The notes: a model not told the origin generated them from the letters alone. 64,000 nucleotides of DNA from Bacteroidaceae bacterium (GCA_017442855.1 JAFSPM010000041.1:1-64000), one strand, 5' to 3'. Counted from the stretch's first letter, positions 1 to 10,700 are shown. Numbers and translations: made by a program.

Positions 1-22
1 ACTATGATGCATGTCAGACTTA

Positions 23-136
23 TTTAGGTGGCTATAGCGCCGGGGTTCCACCTCTTCCCATCCCGAACAGAGAAGTTAAGCCCGACCACGCCGATGGTAC
101 TGCCCACAAGGTGGGAGAGTAGGTAGCCGCCGTCTT
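23..136 (+). rRNA. rrf: 5S ribosomal RNA
   Basis: The stretch has the 5S hallmarks: the central CCGAACAGAGAAGTTAAGC block and closing helix I arms GGTGGC (27-32) and GCCGCC (126-131). Length is about 114 nt, normal for Bacteroidota 5S. It sits at the window edge, so the 23S gene probably lies immediately to the left. Ends are estimated from the helix and may be off by a few bases. Confidence 0.95.
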
Positions 137-141
137 TGATG

Positions 142-184
142 GGACAGCCTTTGTGTTGCAAAACACTCAGGCTGTCCTTTTTTA
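142..184 (+). terminator. rRNA operon intrinsic terminator
   Basis: A strong hairpin (GGACAGCCT 142-150 paired with AGGCTGTCC 169-177, plus an inner GTGTT/AACAC stem with GCAA loop) is followed by a run of T. It directly follows the 5S gene and should end the rRNA transcript. Confidence 0.9.
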
Positions 185-215
185 TTCTTTGATTTATTAG
201 TATAGATTAATGACT

Positions 216-1691
216 CTATTTCTTATAGGAAACACTCTGCCCTGAATCTTCTTTCAACATTTTTTTGATAGCTTTCTTATTAACAACCACTTTGTCGTTA
301 ATAAACTCGGGGATGTTGTAGGAAACCATGAGGTCTTGATAATACTTCTTGGGATTCTGTTGCGGTAGCATAAAGGCTTTGTGTGCTTTCCCTTCTTCAT
401 CTACATAACAGATATATGGTCTTGTGTATAGTCCGTCATCACGTCTGCTACTGAAAACCATCCAATTGCTGTTTCGGCTCCAAGAATGATAACTCTCTAC
501 GTTATCACTGTTCGCTTTCTCAAAAGGATATACTTCTCCTGACTGAAGGTTAATGGTATATAAATCTGCATCCTTGTGCCAGATGGAGAAGTTTCCGTAT
601 TCATGCAAGACGAAAGTCATGAACTTTCCATTAGGTGACTCTCTAGGTAAGGAAACACTCTTGCCGATAGACATAGCATGGAATAATGTATCAACCTTGT
701 TGTCAAATTCTCCTGTTTCTGCATTGAATCCAATCTTGCAAAGGTCATAATGAACATTCCTGTATTCATAAGGCATCGGGTTAGCTGCTTTGGCGGAACA
801 AAAGTATATACTCTTCCCGTCAGCTGAGAAAGAGGGGAATGTCTCGAAAACACTATCTGCTTTAAGTAAATCGCATGACATCACCTGATGCTTCTCAGTA
901 TCGTACACTACAACATCTGATGCAGAGTCATAGACTTCAACTCTATTTAAGTTATTAGCATGAAACGCTTGTCTTGTAGAGTTGACAGAGAAGACAACGT
1001 ACCTTCCATCTGGATGCCAATAGGGATAGACAAGGAAAGAAATGGTCTCGTCTGTCTTAGTGTTAAGTTTTTCTATTTTCCCATCTTTGAACACCAGTGT
1101 TCCAGGGTGAGTTTCTCTGGTATGGAATAAAAAATGAGTAGGATCTCCATTCTGAAACGAATGGCAGTTGGCACAATTATAGTCTCCTATTGTGTTTTCG
1201 TAGATAGCGCTTTCTTCAAACGTTTCCAGATTTCTTTGGTAAATACCCATCTTGTTCCATAATTCATAATCAGGTGGAATGAGGCGATAAGCGATATACT
1301 TGTCTATTGGTTCTTGTGCTATATAAATATAGAAAGGTGTTAGGGCACTCCATTTACCCTCTGACAACTTGCAAATAGTTAGTTTAATTCTCTTCCCAAT
1401 GTTGTTGTTCAGCAATTGTTTCCATTTCTTTTGAGGGATATCAAATAACCCTTTTTTAGATGGTACTTGAAAAGCTTCACCACCTTCCCCTTCGATAATC
1501 AATTGTGCGTCATCTAAGTCCAAAAGACTAAAGTTAAGTGGGGCAATATTGCAAGGAATCGTCACTTCTTTATAATCGGGATAAATAACCGCTTCTTCAC
1601 TGAGTTGCTGTTCAACGGTTATTACTCTATCTCCGCAAGATGAGCAGAAAGAGAGTATCACCATACCTATTATATGCAAATAATACTTCAT
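216..1691 (-). CDS. PD40/TolB-like beta-propeller lipoprotein with CxxCH haem motif
   Basis: A 491-residue protein with an N-terminal lipoprotein signal (hydrophobic stretch ending in SFCSSCGD, cysteine about residue 16 or 19), so probably anchored in an envelope membrane. The second half has repeated WD40/PD40-type blades (YPYWHPDGRYVVFS, FPSFSADGKSIYF, SWSRNSNWMVFSS). A single c-type haem-binding motif CANCH lies at residues 173-177, just before the propeller, suggesting covalent haem. It starts 4 bases after the upstream DUF6057 gene, so the two are probably cotranscribed. Substrate and function are unknown; propeller plus haem suggests an envelope redox or sensing role, which is inference. 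Confidence 0.85.
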   Translation of the reverse strand: MKYYLHIIGMVILSFCSSCGDRVITVEQQLSEEAVIYPDYKEVTIPCNIAPLNFSLLDLDDAQLIIEGEGGEAFQVPSKKGLFDIPQKKWKQLLNNNIGKRIKLTICKLSEGKWSALTPFYIYIAQEPIDKYIAYRLIPPDYELWNKMGIYQRNLETFEESAIYENTIGDYNCANCHSFQNGDPTHFLFHTRETHPGTLVFKDGKIEKLNTKTDETISFLVYPYWHPDGRYVVFSVNSTRQAFHANNLNRVEVYDSASDVVVYDTEKHQVMSCDLLKADSVFETFPSFSADGKSIYFCSAKAANPMPYEYRNVHYDLCKIGFNAETGEFDNKVDTLFHAMSIGKSVSLPRESPNGKFMTFVLHEYGNFSIWHKDADLYTINLQSGEVYPFEKANSDNVESYHSWSRNSNWMVFSSRRDDGLYTRPYICYVDEEGKAHKAFMLPQQNPKKYYQDLMVSYNIPEFINDKVVVNKKAIKKMLKEDSGQSVSYKK

Positions 1692-1695
1692 CTCT

Positions 1696-3306
1696 TTATT
1701 TATTGAACATCAGATAATACCAGTAAGTATGTCCGAACTCTCTTCTGAGGTCAACAGCCGGGTTCCTTCTGGCATTTCTGCTTTGTATGTACTTATTGTA
1801 AAAATCATCGTATTTCTTGAAGACTTCCTCTGAAACTCCATGTGATTTTAGATAATCAGGTTCCTGCTCAGCAATAGAATAGATGGCTTCTTGCAACACC
1901 TCAGGAACTTGACTTAACACGGGGGTACCTGCATATTTCTCAACAAAATAACGAATGCTTGCATTATCTTTTGACAGTAACAAAAAGCTTACTATATAGT
2001 CGAAAGCAGCTTTGTTATTTGGATTTACTTCCAATATGTAATCTAAGTCTGTCACTGCGCCAAATGCTATGGCAAAATGATCTTTATTTGTCAGGCTTTG
2101 GCGTAGATTAACGATTTCTTCATCTTGTTCTATCAGGGATTTATCAATAATCATAGCACGATAACGTTCTGCCCTATCTTTATATTTCCATGTTTTCTCC
2201 AATTGAGCAATATATTTCTCTGCCACTTCGTAGGCTCCAAAGGCAAGGTTGGTCTTAATGAGCATCTGTAATGCAGACGGATTTCCCAACCTGTTGCAAA
2301 CACTCGTGCTGAATGCCATGTTCTGTGCAGCTGCCACATCGCCCATTTGGTAGTATACAAAACTCTGCAATTGGATGATGTCGGGTATTTTCTGATATTC
2401 GCATAGTAGTGAACTGGCATCTCTTTGAGGATAATAAAACAGTTGCTGAAGTAAAACTCCCTTGTGTGAAAGAGCCAAGTTCAGGTAGTTCAAGTACAAG
2501 GTGTTATTAAGTGTGGTATGATTGCATGTCTCAATTACCTTGTCCCATTCGTTGTTTATCACATAGCTATTAAGCTCCATGAACTTGTAATTGTCAGGAT
2601 CTATGCGCTTTGATGAAAGGTGAAGAAAAGACAGACAAATTAAAATACTCATTGCAATCCCACCAAAAGCATTTACAAACTTGCCGACTTTAGGAAGAAA
2701 ACGAGTTATATAGGTAATGGCCAATACAATAAATAATGCCATCCAAGGCCATGTACAATAGGTTGGAGTCTCCAGCAAAGGCTCATAATACCCCTCTGGT
2801 TGGTAAACGATAAAAACCAAGCATATAACTGCTAATACAAAAACCACCAACCTTGTAACCTTTTTTTTACCCAGAGATATGATGAAAAACAAGATGCTGA
2901 TAAACAACATAGCAGTTATTGAGGCATAACTGTAATAAGTATCTGCCAAAGCGCTTACTTGTAACAGAGGTGGTATAAAACAGAGAGGCAAACAAAAGAG
3001 GGGAGCGTCAAACAGTTTCCTGACACCCAGCCATAAGAAAAAAGCGATGGCACTACAGCAACAAGCGGTAATCAATGCGCCCCATGTCCCTTCAGAGAAA
3101 AACTGTACTAAATACATAGCACACAATTGTGCTACTCCTCCAAAAGAAAAGGCCGTTTGTTTCAGAAAATCATAATCATTGAGAAAGAGTTGGTGTTGCT
3201 CACGATAATGAAAGATGAAAAGTTGCGATTGCTGTAAATAAACCCACAATAACAATGTGAACAGAATAATTCCAGCTAAAACAATATGTCCTGTTTTTGT
3301 CCTCAT
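1696..3306 (-). CDS. DUF6057 family multi-pass membrane protein
   Basis: A 536-residue protein. The first ~235 residues contain several hydrophobic segments consistent with a multi-pass inner-membrane domain. The rest is soluble and helical, with TPR-like content (segments such as YLNYLNLALSHKG and AYEVAEKYIAQLEKTW). It resembles the Bacteroidales family DUF6057, whose function is unknown. It is the first gene of a two-gene unit with the downstream PD40/haem lipoprotein, a pairing that suggests the two work together at the envelope. Confidence 0.8.
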   Translation of the reverse strand: MRTKTGHIVLAGIILFTLLLWVYLQQSQLFIFHYREQHQLFLNDYDFLKQTAFSFGGVAQLCAMYLVQFFSEGTWGALITACCCSAIAFFLWLGVRKLFDAPLFCLPLCFIPPLLQVSALADTYYSYASITAMLFISILFFIISLGKKKVTRLVVFVLAVICLVFIVYQPEGYYEPLLETPTYCTWPWMALFIVLAITYITRFLPKVGKFVNAFGGIAMSILICLSFLHLSSKRIDPDNYKFMELNSYVINNEWDKVIETCNHTTLNNTLYLNYLNLALSHKGVLLQQLFYYPQRDASSLLCEYQKIPDIIQLQSFVYYQMGDVAAAQNMAFSTSVCNRLGNPSALQMLIKTNLAFGAYEVAEKYIAQLEKTWKYKDRAERYRAMIIDKSLIEQDEEIVNLRQSLTNKDHFAIAFGAVTDLDYILEVNPNNKAAFDYIVSFLLLSKDNASIRYFVEKYAGTPVLSQVPEVLQEAIYSIAEQEPDYLKSHGVSEEVFKKYDDFYNKYIQSRNARRNPAVDLRREFGHTYWYYLMFNK

Positions 3307-3361
3307 GGTTAAAATAAAATTAGGGTAAACGCTTATTATTAGCTATTTACCCTACCTATTG

Positions 3362-3434
<73 letters not shown>

Positions 3435-3511
3435 ATATCCTTTGTTTTCGGATGCAAAGGTACGGTTTTTATTTGAATTGACAAATTATTAAGAGAATAT
3501 TTTTCTATTTC

Positions 3512-3542
3512 TTGTATTGTTGATTATTTTATCTTATTTTTG
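3512..3542 (+). promoter_or_regulatory. Bacteroidota-type promoter of the TetR-fabG run
   Basis: A -7 element TATTTTTG at 3535-3542 matches TAnnTTTG, with TTG at 3512 at the usual -33 distance. It lies 31 bases before the chosen start of the TetR gene. Confidence 0.6.
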
Positions 3543-3573
3543 CACAATGTGAATGTTAATAGTAGATGGAGCT

Positions 3574-4167
3574 ATGACTGAAACGAGAGAAAGAATTGTC
3601 AATGAAGCTCGTGAGCTATTTGCGAAACAGGGCTATGACAATGTCAACATTAATGAAATTGCGTCAGCATGCAATATCGGACGCAGGACGGTCTATACCT
3701 ATTTTACAGGTAAAGACGAAATCTATATGGCCGTTATAGAGACAGAGTTAGAAAGACTTATGGCTTGTATGGAGGCTGTAGCTCAAGCAGATTTATCTCC
3801 TGACAAGAAATTGTTGGAGATGATTTTCACACGTTTGGTAGCCATAAAAGAAGTGGTACATCGGAACGGTTCACTTAAAGCCGACTTTTTCCAGGATATC
3901 ATGTTGGTGGAGAAAGTGAGAAAACGCTTTGATCGCAAAGAAATGGGCCTGTTAAGAAGAGTGCTCAATGAAGGTGTGAAGAAAGACGTTTTCCATATTG
4001 ATAATATAGGCCTTACTGCACAGATTATCCATTATTGTCTTAAAGGCTTAGAGGTTCCTTATATCAAGGATACTTTAGGGCCTGGCATATCTGATGAAAT
4101 GGCTAAAAGGATTGTTACGAATATTCTTGCAGGAGCTTTGAGAGTTAGAAATCAACAAATTATTTAA
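3574..4167 (+). CDS. TetR/AcrR family transcriptional regulator
   Basis: A 197-residue protein with a typical TetR N-terminal DNA-binding domain (TRERIVNEARELFAKQGYDNV, then INEIASACNIGRRTVYTYF as the helix-turn-helix) and an all-helical ligand-binding C-terminal half. An in-frame ATG at 3553 exists, but the start at 3574 (MTETRERIV) fits the usual family length. It ends 11 bases before fabG and probably heads that operon; the inducing ligand is unknown. Placement next to fabG suggests a link to lipid synthesis, by inference only. Confidence 0.88.
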   Translation: MTETRERIVNEARELFAKQGYDNVNINEIASACNIGRRTVYTYFTGKDEIYMAVIETELERLMACMEAVAQADLSPDKKLLEMIFTRLVAIKEVVHRNGSLKADFFQDIMLVEKVRKRFDRKEMGLLRRVLNEGVKKDVFHIDNIGLTAQIIHYCLKGLEVPYIKDTLGPGISDEMAKRIVTNILAGALRVRNQQII

Positions 4168-4178
4168 AATATAGTATT

Positions 4179-4925
4179 ATGGGACTTTTAAGTGGAAAGA
4201 CCGCCCTGATAACTGGAGCGGCTCGTGGAATTGGCAAGGGTATCGCTTTGAAATTTGCAAGCGAGGGTGCCAATGTTGCTTTTACAGATTTGGTAATTGA
4301 TGAAAACGGACTGGAAACAGAAAAAGAAATAGCTGCTTTCGGCGTGAAGGCTAAAGGATATGCAAGCAATGCAGCAGAATTTACACCCACAGAAGAACTT
4401 GTTAAGCAGGTGGTTGCCGATTTTGGCAGGATTGATATTCTGGTGAATAATGCTGGCATTACGAAAGATGCTTTGATGCTTCGCATGTCTGAGATGCAAT
4501 GGGATGCAGTCATTGCTGTAAATTTGAAGTCGGCTTTCAACTTTATCCATGCTGTAACCCCAATTATGCTGAAACAAAAGGCTGGAAGTATTATTAATAT
4601 GGCCTCAGTAGTGGGCGTTCATGGTAATGCTGGTCAGTGCAACTATGCCGCTTCAAAAGCTGGTTTGATTGCTTTGGCAAAGAGTATAGGTCAGGAGGTC
4701 GGTAGTCGTGGCATTCGTGCCAATGCTATTGCTCCAGGTTTTATTGATACAGCCATGACACAGGCTTTACCTGATGATGTTCGTAAGACATGGATTCAGA
4801 ACATCCCTTTGCGTCGTGCAGGTCAGGTGGAAGATATTGCAAATGTGGCCACTTTCTTGGCATCTGATCTTTCATCTTATGTTACGGGTCAGGTAATTCA
4901 GGTAGATGGTGGTATGAATATGTGA
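4179..4925 (+). CDS. fabG: 3-oxoacyl-ACP reductase FabG
   Basis: A 248-residue classical short-chain dehydrogenase. It has the Rossmann motif TGAARGIGKG near residues 12-21, the NNAG motif at 90-93, and the catalytic triad Ser143, Tyr156 (YAASK) and Lys160. It would reduce 3-oxoacyl-ACP with NADPH in fatty acid elongation. Length and motifs match FabG; other SDR substrates cannot be excluded because several FabG-like paralogues are common. The stop codon overlaps the next gene's start (TGATG). Confidence 0.9.
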   Translation: MGLLSGKTALITGAARGIGKGIALKFASEGANVAFTDLVIDENGLETEKEIAAFGVKAKGYASNAAEFTPTEELVKQVVADFGRIDILVNNAGITKDALMLRMSEMQWDAVIAVNLKSAFNFIHAVTPIMLKQKAGSIINMASVVGVHGNAGQCNYAASKAGLIALAKSIGQEVGSRGIRANAIAPGFIDTAMTQALPDDVRKTWIQNIPLRRAGQVEDIANVATFLASDLSSYVTGQVIQVDGGMNM

Positions 4926-5596
4926 TGGTAGTTATTTACGAGGACAACCATATAGTTATTGTCAGCAAGGATGCTGGTGAAATAGTGCAAGGAGATAAGA
5001 CAGGGGACACCCCCCTGTCTGAGTCTGTTAAGGCATATATAAAAGAGAAATACAATAAACCGGGAAATGTGTTTATTGGTGTGCCTCACCGACTTGATCG
5101 TCCTGTAAGTGGCATTGTTGTACTGGCAAGAACCAGTAAGGCCTTGAGTCGACTCAGTGAGATGTTTCGTGATGGTGAGGTAAAAAAAACCTACTGGGCC
5201 ATTGTGAAGAATATGCCTCCAAAGAATGAAGACGAGTTAGTGCACTATCTGGTTCGTAATGAGAAACTGAATAAAAGTTTTGCTTACGACAAGGAAGTGC
5301 CCAACAGCAAGAAAGCCATCTTGCATTACAAACTAATAGGAAAGTCTGATAATTACTACCTCTTGGAAGTTGACCTAAAAACAGGAAGACATCATCAGAT
5401 ACGTTGCCAATTGGCCAAGATAGGGTGCCCTATAAAGGGTGACCTGAAATATGGATCTGAACGATCTAACCCGGATGGCAGTATCTGTTTGCATGCTCGC
5501 AAGGTAAGTTTCCTGCATCCTGTAAAAAAGGTGATGATAGAGGTAGAAGCTGTTGTTCCTCAAACCAACCTATGGACTTCTTTTATTGTAAAATAA
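4925..5596 (+). CDS. RluA-family RNA pseudouridine synthase
   Basis: A 223-residue protein with the RluA signature HRLDRPVSG, where Asp is the catalytic nucleophile, and the late KTGRHHQIRCQLA motif. It isomerises uridine to pseudouridine in rRNA or tRNA. There is no N-terminal S4 domain, so it is a short catalytic-core-only member. A GTG at 4922 is a possible alternative start, but the ATG at 4925 overlaps the fabG stop by one base and indicates coupled translation. The exact target uridine cannot be read from sequence. Confidence 0.88.
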   Translation: MVVIYEDNHIVIVSKDAGEIVQGDKTGDTPLSESVKAYIKEKYNKPGNVFIGVPHRLDRPVSGIVVLARTSKALSRLSEMFRDGEVKKTYWAIVKNMPPKNEDELVHYLVRNEKLNKSFAYDKEVPNSKKAILHYKLIGKSDNYYLLEVDLKTGRHHQIRCQLAKIGCPIKGDLKYGSERSNPDGSICLHARKVSFLHPVKKVMIEVEAVVPQTNLWTSFIVK

Positions 5597-5608
5597 GCTA
5601 TAAGAACC

Positions 5609-6445
5609 ATGCGTAATAAAATTACTTTATTTGTTTTATCGGCATTGACTTGTGTTTTCTTCAGTTGCAAGTCGGCTTCCAACAACGATGATAATATGAC
5701 AAGAGTAAAGATTGAAACCAACAAGGGCGATATCATTGTCAAGCTGTATAATGATACTCCTAAGCATAAGGCCAATTTCCTGAAACTGGTGAAGGATGGT
5801 ACCTACGAAGGCACTTTGTTCCATCGTGTAATCAATAATTTCATGATCCAGGCAGGTGACCCTAATTCCAAAACAGCTGAAAAAGACCAACAGTTGGGTG
5901 ATGGTGATGTGGGCTATACCATTCCTGCCGAGTTTGCTTATCCAGAACGCTTTCATAAGCGTGGTGCTTTGGCAGCTGCTCGACAAGGCGATCAGGTGAA
6001 CCCAAAGAAGGAGTCATCAGGTTGTCAGTTCTATATCGTGACGGGTCAGGTGTATAATGATTCCACCCTTGTCAATATGGAGAAGCGCAAGAACTACAAT
6101 GTGCTGAACGCTGCTTTTACTCAGTTGGTTATGAAGAACCGGGATGAGATTCTGAGCTTGCAGAAGAAGGGTGATGAAAAAGCTTTGATGGCTATGCAAG
6201 ATAAGCTACTTGCACAAGCTCGCGAACAAATCAAGGATGAGCCTGAGTTTAAGTTCACTCCTGAGCAGGCAGAAGCATATACTACCATAGGTGGCACACC
6301 TCATCTGGATGGTGAATATACTGTATTTGGCGAGGTGGTTGATGGTATGGATGTAGTGGATGAAATTCAACAAGTGGCTACCAATTCTAACGACCGTCCT
6401 GTAGATGATGTGGTTATTATAAAAATGACTATCCTTGATAATTAA
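5609..6445 (+). CDS. cyclophilin-type peptidyl-prolyl isomerase lipoprotein
   Basis: A 278-residue protein with a lipoprotein signal (LSALTCVFFSCKSAS). The cyclophilin fold follows: VKIETNKGDIIVKLYNDTPKHKANFLKL, then LFHRVINNFMIQAGDP with the catalytic-site FHRVI, then SGCQFYIVTG. A helical insertion of about 60 residues (MEKRKNYNV... to ...EFKFTPEQAEAY) interrupts the fold before the final HLDGEYTVFGEVVDGMDVVD segment, as is usual for Bacteroidales homologues. It likely assists folding in the periplasm. It overlaps the next gene by 11 bases. Confidence 0.9.
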   Translation: MRNKITLFVLSALTCVFFSCKSASNNDDNMTRVKIETNKGDIIVKLYNDTPKHKANFLKLVKDGTYEGTLFHRVINNFMIQAGDPNSKTAEKDQQLGDGDVGYTIPAEFAYPERFHKRGALAAARQGDQVNPKKESSGCQFYIVTGQVYNDSTLVNMEKRKNYNVLNAAFTQLVMKNRDEILSLQKKGDEKALMAMQDKLLAQAREQIKDEPEFKFTPEQAEAYTTIGGTPHLDGEYTVFGEVVDGMDVVDEIQQVATNSNDRPVDDVVIIKMTILDN

Positions 6446-7673
6446 TAAGCAGACATTGGACAACGGACTGAGAATCGTGCATGTGCAAGATTCCAGTACC
6501 CAGATGGTTGCTGTTGACGTACTATACGATGTTGGTTCAAGAGATGAGCATCCTGATCATACGGGTTTTGCTCATCTCTTTGAGCATCTGATGTTTGGTG
6601 GAACCAAGAATGTGCATGATTTTGATACCCCTTTACAGAAGGCAGGAGGGGATTGCAATGCTTGGACCAACGCAGATGTAACGAACTACTATTCCACTAT
6701 GCCAGCTCATCATATCGATACCGCTTTGTGGATGGAGAGCGATAGAATGATGTCGTTGGATTTGTCAGAGAAAAGCCTCGAAGTACAACGTAAAGTGGTA
6801 ATGGAAGAGTTTAAGCAACGTTGTTCTAACCTTCCTTATGGTGATGTGAATCATTTGATGTCACCGCTTTGTTACAAGGTACATCCTTATCGTTGGCCTG
6901 TCATAGGCATGGAAATCAGCCATATAGCCAATGCCACGCTCGACGAAGTAGCCAATTTCTATCACCGTTTCTATGTCCCCAATCGTGCCGTCTTGGCCAT
7001 AGTTGGCAATATCTCCTGGAGCCAGGCGTTGGACTTGGTGAAGAAATGGTTCGATGAAATTCCTAGTGGAGAGCAGTTTGCAAGATCTCTGCCCCAAGAA
7101 CCTCGACAGACCGAACAACGACGGATGAGTGTTGAGCGTTCAGTGCCTCAGGATGCCTTGTATATGTCTTTTCATACCCCTCCTTATTTGGATAAAGATT
7201 ATTATGCATGTGATATCATTTCTGATATTTTATGTAATGGCGATTCCAGTCGTTTCAAGCAGCGGCTCATTCATGAACGAAAGTTGTTCACCTCTATAGA
7301 TTCACCTGTTTCAGGTACCAGAGATGCTGGCCTTATAGAGATAAAGGGCAAACTCAAACCAGGTATTTCTTTAGAACAGGCCGAGCAAGCCGTTTGGGTA
7401 GAACTCGACGCTATAAAGACTTGCCTGATTGACGACTACGAACTTGACAAAGTGAAAAATAAGGTCGAGTCAGTGCAGACCTTCAGTAATATCAACTACC
7501 AGCGTGTTGCCTATCGTCTCGCTTGGTTCGAACTTACCGATAAGGCCGAACTCATCAACGAAGAATCCCAATATTATCGCGCCGTTGATAATACCTGCAT
7601 ACAGCGTGTGGCCAACTATTTGTTCCATCCCGCTAACGCATCTGTTTTATATTACCAGATAACACAGGGATAG
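6435..7673 (+). CDS. M16 (insulinase/pitrilysin) family zinc peptidase
   Basis: A 412-residue single M16 unit with the inverted zinc motif HLFEH at residues 47-51 and the downstream zinc-ligand glutamate region EVQRKVVMEEFKQR. The C-terminal inactive-like subdomain (PQDALYMSFHTPPYLDKDYY) is present, so length is normal for a one-unit M16 protein. No signal peptide is visible, suggesting a cytoplasmic location or an unrecognised export route. It overlaps the cyclophilin gene and closes the 3.5-7.7 kb run. Ends in TAG. Confidence 0.9.
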   Translation: MIINKQTLDNGLRIVHVQDSSTQMVAVDVLYDVGSRDEHPDHTGFAHLFEHLMFGGTKNVHDFDTPLQKAGGDCNAWTNADVTNYYSTMPAHHIDTALWMESDRMMSLDLSEKSLEVQRKVVMEEFKQRCSNLPYGDVNHLMSPLCYKVHPYRWPVIGMEISHIANATLDEVANFYHRFYVPNRAVLAIVGNISWSQALDLVKKWFDEIPSGEQFARSLPQEPRQTEQRRMSVERSVPQDALYMSFHTPPYLDKDYYACDIISDILCNGDSSRFKQRLIHERKLFTSIDSPVSGTRDAGLIEIKGKLKPGISLEQAEQAVWVELDAIKTCLIDDYELDKVKNKVESVQTFSNINYQRVAYRLAWFELTDKAELINEESQYYRAVDNTCIQRVANYLFHPANASVLYYQITQG

Positions 7674-7714
7674 TTCCCCCATCATCCTTTTTGCTGTAAA
7701 TTATTTTCCCTCAA

Positions 7715-7763
7715 TTGTCAGATAAATCGAAAGTTTTATCTATTTTTGCTTCGTAAACGAAGC
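7715..7763 (+). promoter_or_regulatory. tamB promoter and leader hairpin
   Basis: TTG at 7715 and TATTTTTG at 7741-7748 have the spacing of a Bacteroidota -33/-7 promoter. It is followed at once by a small perfect hairpin, GCTTCG-TAAA-CGAAGC (7748-7763), ending four bases before the tamB ATG. The hairpin may limit or time translation initiation. Confidence 0.5.
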
Positions 7764-7767
7764 AGGT

Positions 7768-10700
7768 ATGTTTATTATCCGCAATTTGAGGTTCAATTGG
7801 AGGAAAGTCCTGTTGTGGTTGTTTTTATTTCCGATAGGTCTTTTTCTGACGCTGATGGTACTGTTGTATGTGCCTCCAGTGCAGAACTTCGTTTGCAAAA
7901 AAGCAGCTACAGTAGCCTCTGAATCATTGGGTATGGATATCTCCATAGGTCGTGTGGATCTGCGTTTCCCCCTCAACTTGCTGGTGCACGATGTGCAAGC
8001 CGTTCAGCAAGGCGATACCTTGTTGGATGTAGGCAGCCTCAATGTGCGAGTGAAGGTCATGCCTTTGTTCAAGGGCAATATAGAAGTGCTCATGGCAGCG
8101 TTGACAGATGCCCGTTTGAATTCAGCCAACCTCATTGAAGGCGTTATGGTCAAAGGTTATGTGGGCAACCTGTCGTTGGAAAGTCATGATGTTGATCTCA
8201 ATACACAAGAAGTATCGCTCAACGATGTCTTGTTGGCCGATGCACAAGTGTATGTCGCCCTGACAGATACCACCACCGAAGACACCCCATCCGAACCAGT
8301 GAATTGGAAGATCCGTGTGGATGAGATAAAGCTCTCGCAGGTGGGTGTTGACTTTGAGATGCCTTTAGATACCTTGTCGCTGAGTACCTTCATCAACGAA
8401 GCCGAATTGCATGACGGTTTGGTAGATTTGGCTAACGAACGCTATGAGGTACAGCACTTTGGGCTGGATGGAAGACGACTCTCATTGGATATTGGCGAAG
8501 ATCAACGCAAAGACAGGTCAGATGGTTTCGACCCTTCCCATTTGGCGCTTTTCACGCTTCATCTGGATGTAGATTCCATCCTCTATCAGGCACCCGATAT
8601 CAAAGCCGAAATCAACGAGCTGAACTTCTTCGAGCGAAGCGGTTTTGAAGTTTCCTCCATGACAGGTCGCTTTATGGCTGATAACCAAGGCATGAAACTG
8701 GATGACTTGCGACTTCTTACCCCCAACAGCGAAGCATCCATTACTGCAAGTCTTCCCATGGTTATAGGACAAAGTCCCGACTCTGTAAGTTCGGGTGGTG
8801 TTCAATGGTTGAAAACAGATCAGTTTACCGCTCGCATCAATGCACGCATAGGGAAGGAAGATTTGCTGATGCTGGCCGGCAAAGAACTGCTGGATGAAAA
8901 TTTCCGTCAGCGCTACCCGAATCATCCGCTGGTTTTGCGAACCACACTTAGCGGCAACCTCCAGCATCTGGAGATTACCCAACTCAACGCCAGCCTGCCT
9001 GGAGCCCTCTCGCTTACCAGTAGCGGACACCTGAATCAGATAACCGACTCTTTGGCACGCAACGGTCAACTGAAGCTTGATGCCAAAACTGGTGATCTTA
9101 ATTTCCTCCTGAGCTTGGCAGGTATTCAGCAGAACGACCGTTCCATCACTATACCTGACAGCATGCGAATGACGGGCAATGTGCACTTAGACGGTGCAAA
9201 GCTGGCTACCCAGTTGAACATAGCCGAAGGGAAGGGCAGAGCCGCTGTCATTGGGTCCTATCACCTGCTCAGCGAAGCCTATGAGGCCGATGTCCGCATC
9301 GACTCACTGCGAATAGACCATTTCCTGCCTCAGGATTCCATCTATCTGTTCTCTGGTCATGCGTTGGCCAAGGGCAAAGGTTTGGATTTTGGATCACCAT
9401 CATCAACTGGTCAGTTCCAGGCAGTTGTCGACCAGTTGCAGTACAAGGAGATGGATATACACAACATCACGGCCGATGGATCGCTGCAAAACAGCAGGAT
9501 GGCTATGAACCTGCAAGCCGACAACGAGTTGTTCCGCCTCGCTGGCAATGGCCGTATGCGTATGGATGTGCCTCATTTCAATGGCAATGTCGATTTGCAG
9601 GTCGAGGATATCAATCTGTATAAGTTGGGCTTGGTGTCTAAGCCTTTAGAAAGACCGTTTGCCTTGCATGTCACGGGTGTGGCTCGCAGGGATTCTGCTC
9701 AGTTCGATATCAAGGGTGGCGACCTCGATTTGCGTTTGAAGTCGCTCACCACCATCGATAAGCTCTTGGCTGACGGACAGCGTTTTGATGAGTTGCTTCG
9801 TCAGCAGATAGAGATGCGACAACTCAATCATGCCGAGCTGCGTGCCGCTTTGCCTGCAGGAGGTTTGCGCATCCGTGCCGGCAAGGACAATCCGTTGGCC
9901 GACTACCTCAGGACCGAGGGAATCACGTTCGATGATATGTTGGTAAACTATGGCTTCACCCCTGAGATGGGTATCAACGGAAGGGCTTCGCTACATGGCC
10001 TGAGGGTGGATTCTTTGCAACTTGACACCATTTACCTCACCCTTCGTCAGGATACCTCCCATCTGGCTTTGCAAGGTGGCGTCATCAACGGTCCACGCAA
10101 TCCGCAATATGTGTTCCATGCCTATCTGGATGGCGATATCCGCAGTAAGGATGTGGACATGAACATCAACTATATCGACGGCAAGGGAAAGACAGGCTTA
10201 CAGTTAGGATTCAACGCCCAACCCGTGGTAAATGGCAGCAGAACAGGTATGAATAATGGAATGATGGTCTATCTCACTCCTGAAGAACCTATAGTCGCCT
10301 ATCGCAAGTTCCGTTTCAACGAAGACAATAACTGGCTCTACCTGCACCAGGACAAGCGCCTGTATGCCGATGTGGACATGCAAGGCGACGAGGGTTTGCG
10401 CTTCCGCTTGCGGAGCGACCGCAACGATACGGTGTCTTTGCAGAATCTGACGATGGAGTTGTCGCGTTTCAAACTCAATGAATTGTCATCCATCTTGCCT
10501 TACTTGCCCGAGTTGGGCGGCATACTGTCTGTTGATGCCACTTATCTGCAATCCGCCACCTCTATGCAGGTCAGTGCAGAGTCGATGATCAATGCTTTTA
10601 CTTACGAGAAAAAAAACGTGGGCGATGTCAATGTGGGTCTTACCTGGTTGCCGGAAGGCATCAACAAGCACTACCTCGACTCCTATCTGATGCTGGACGA

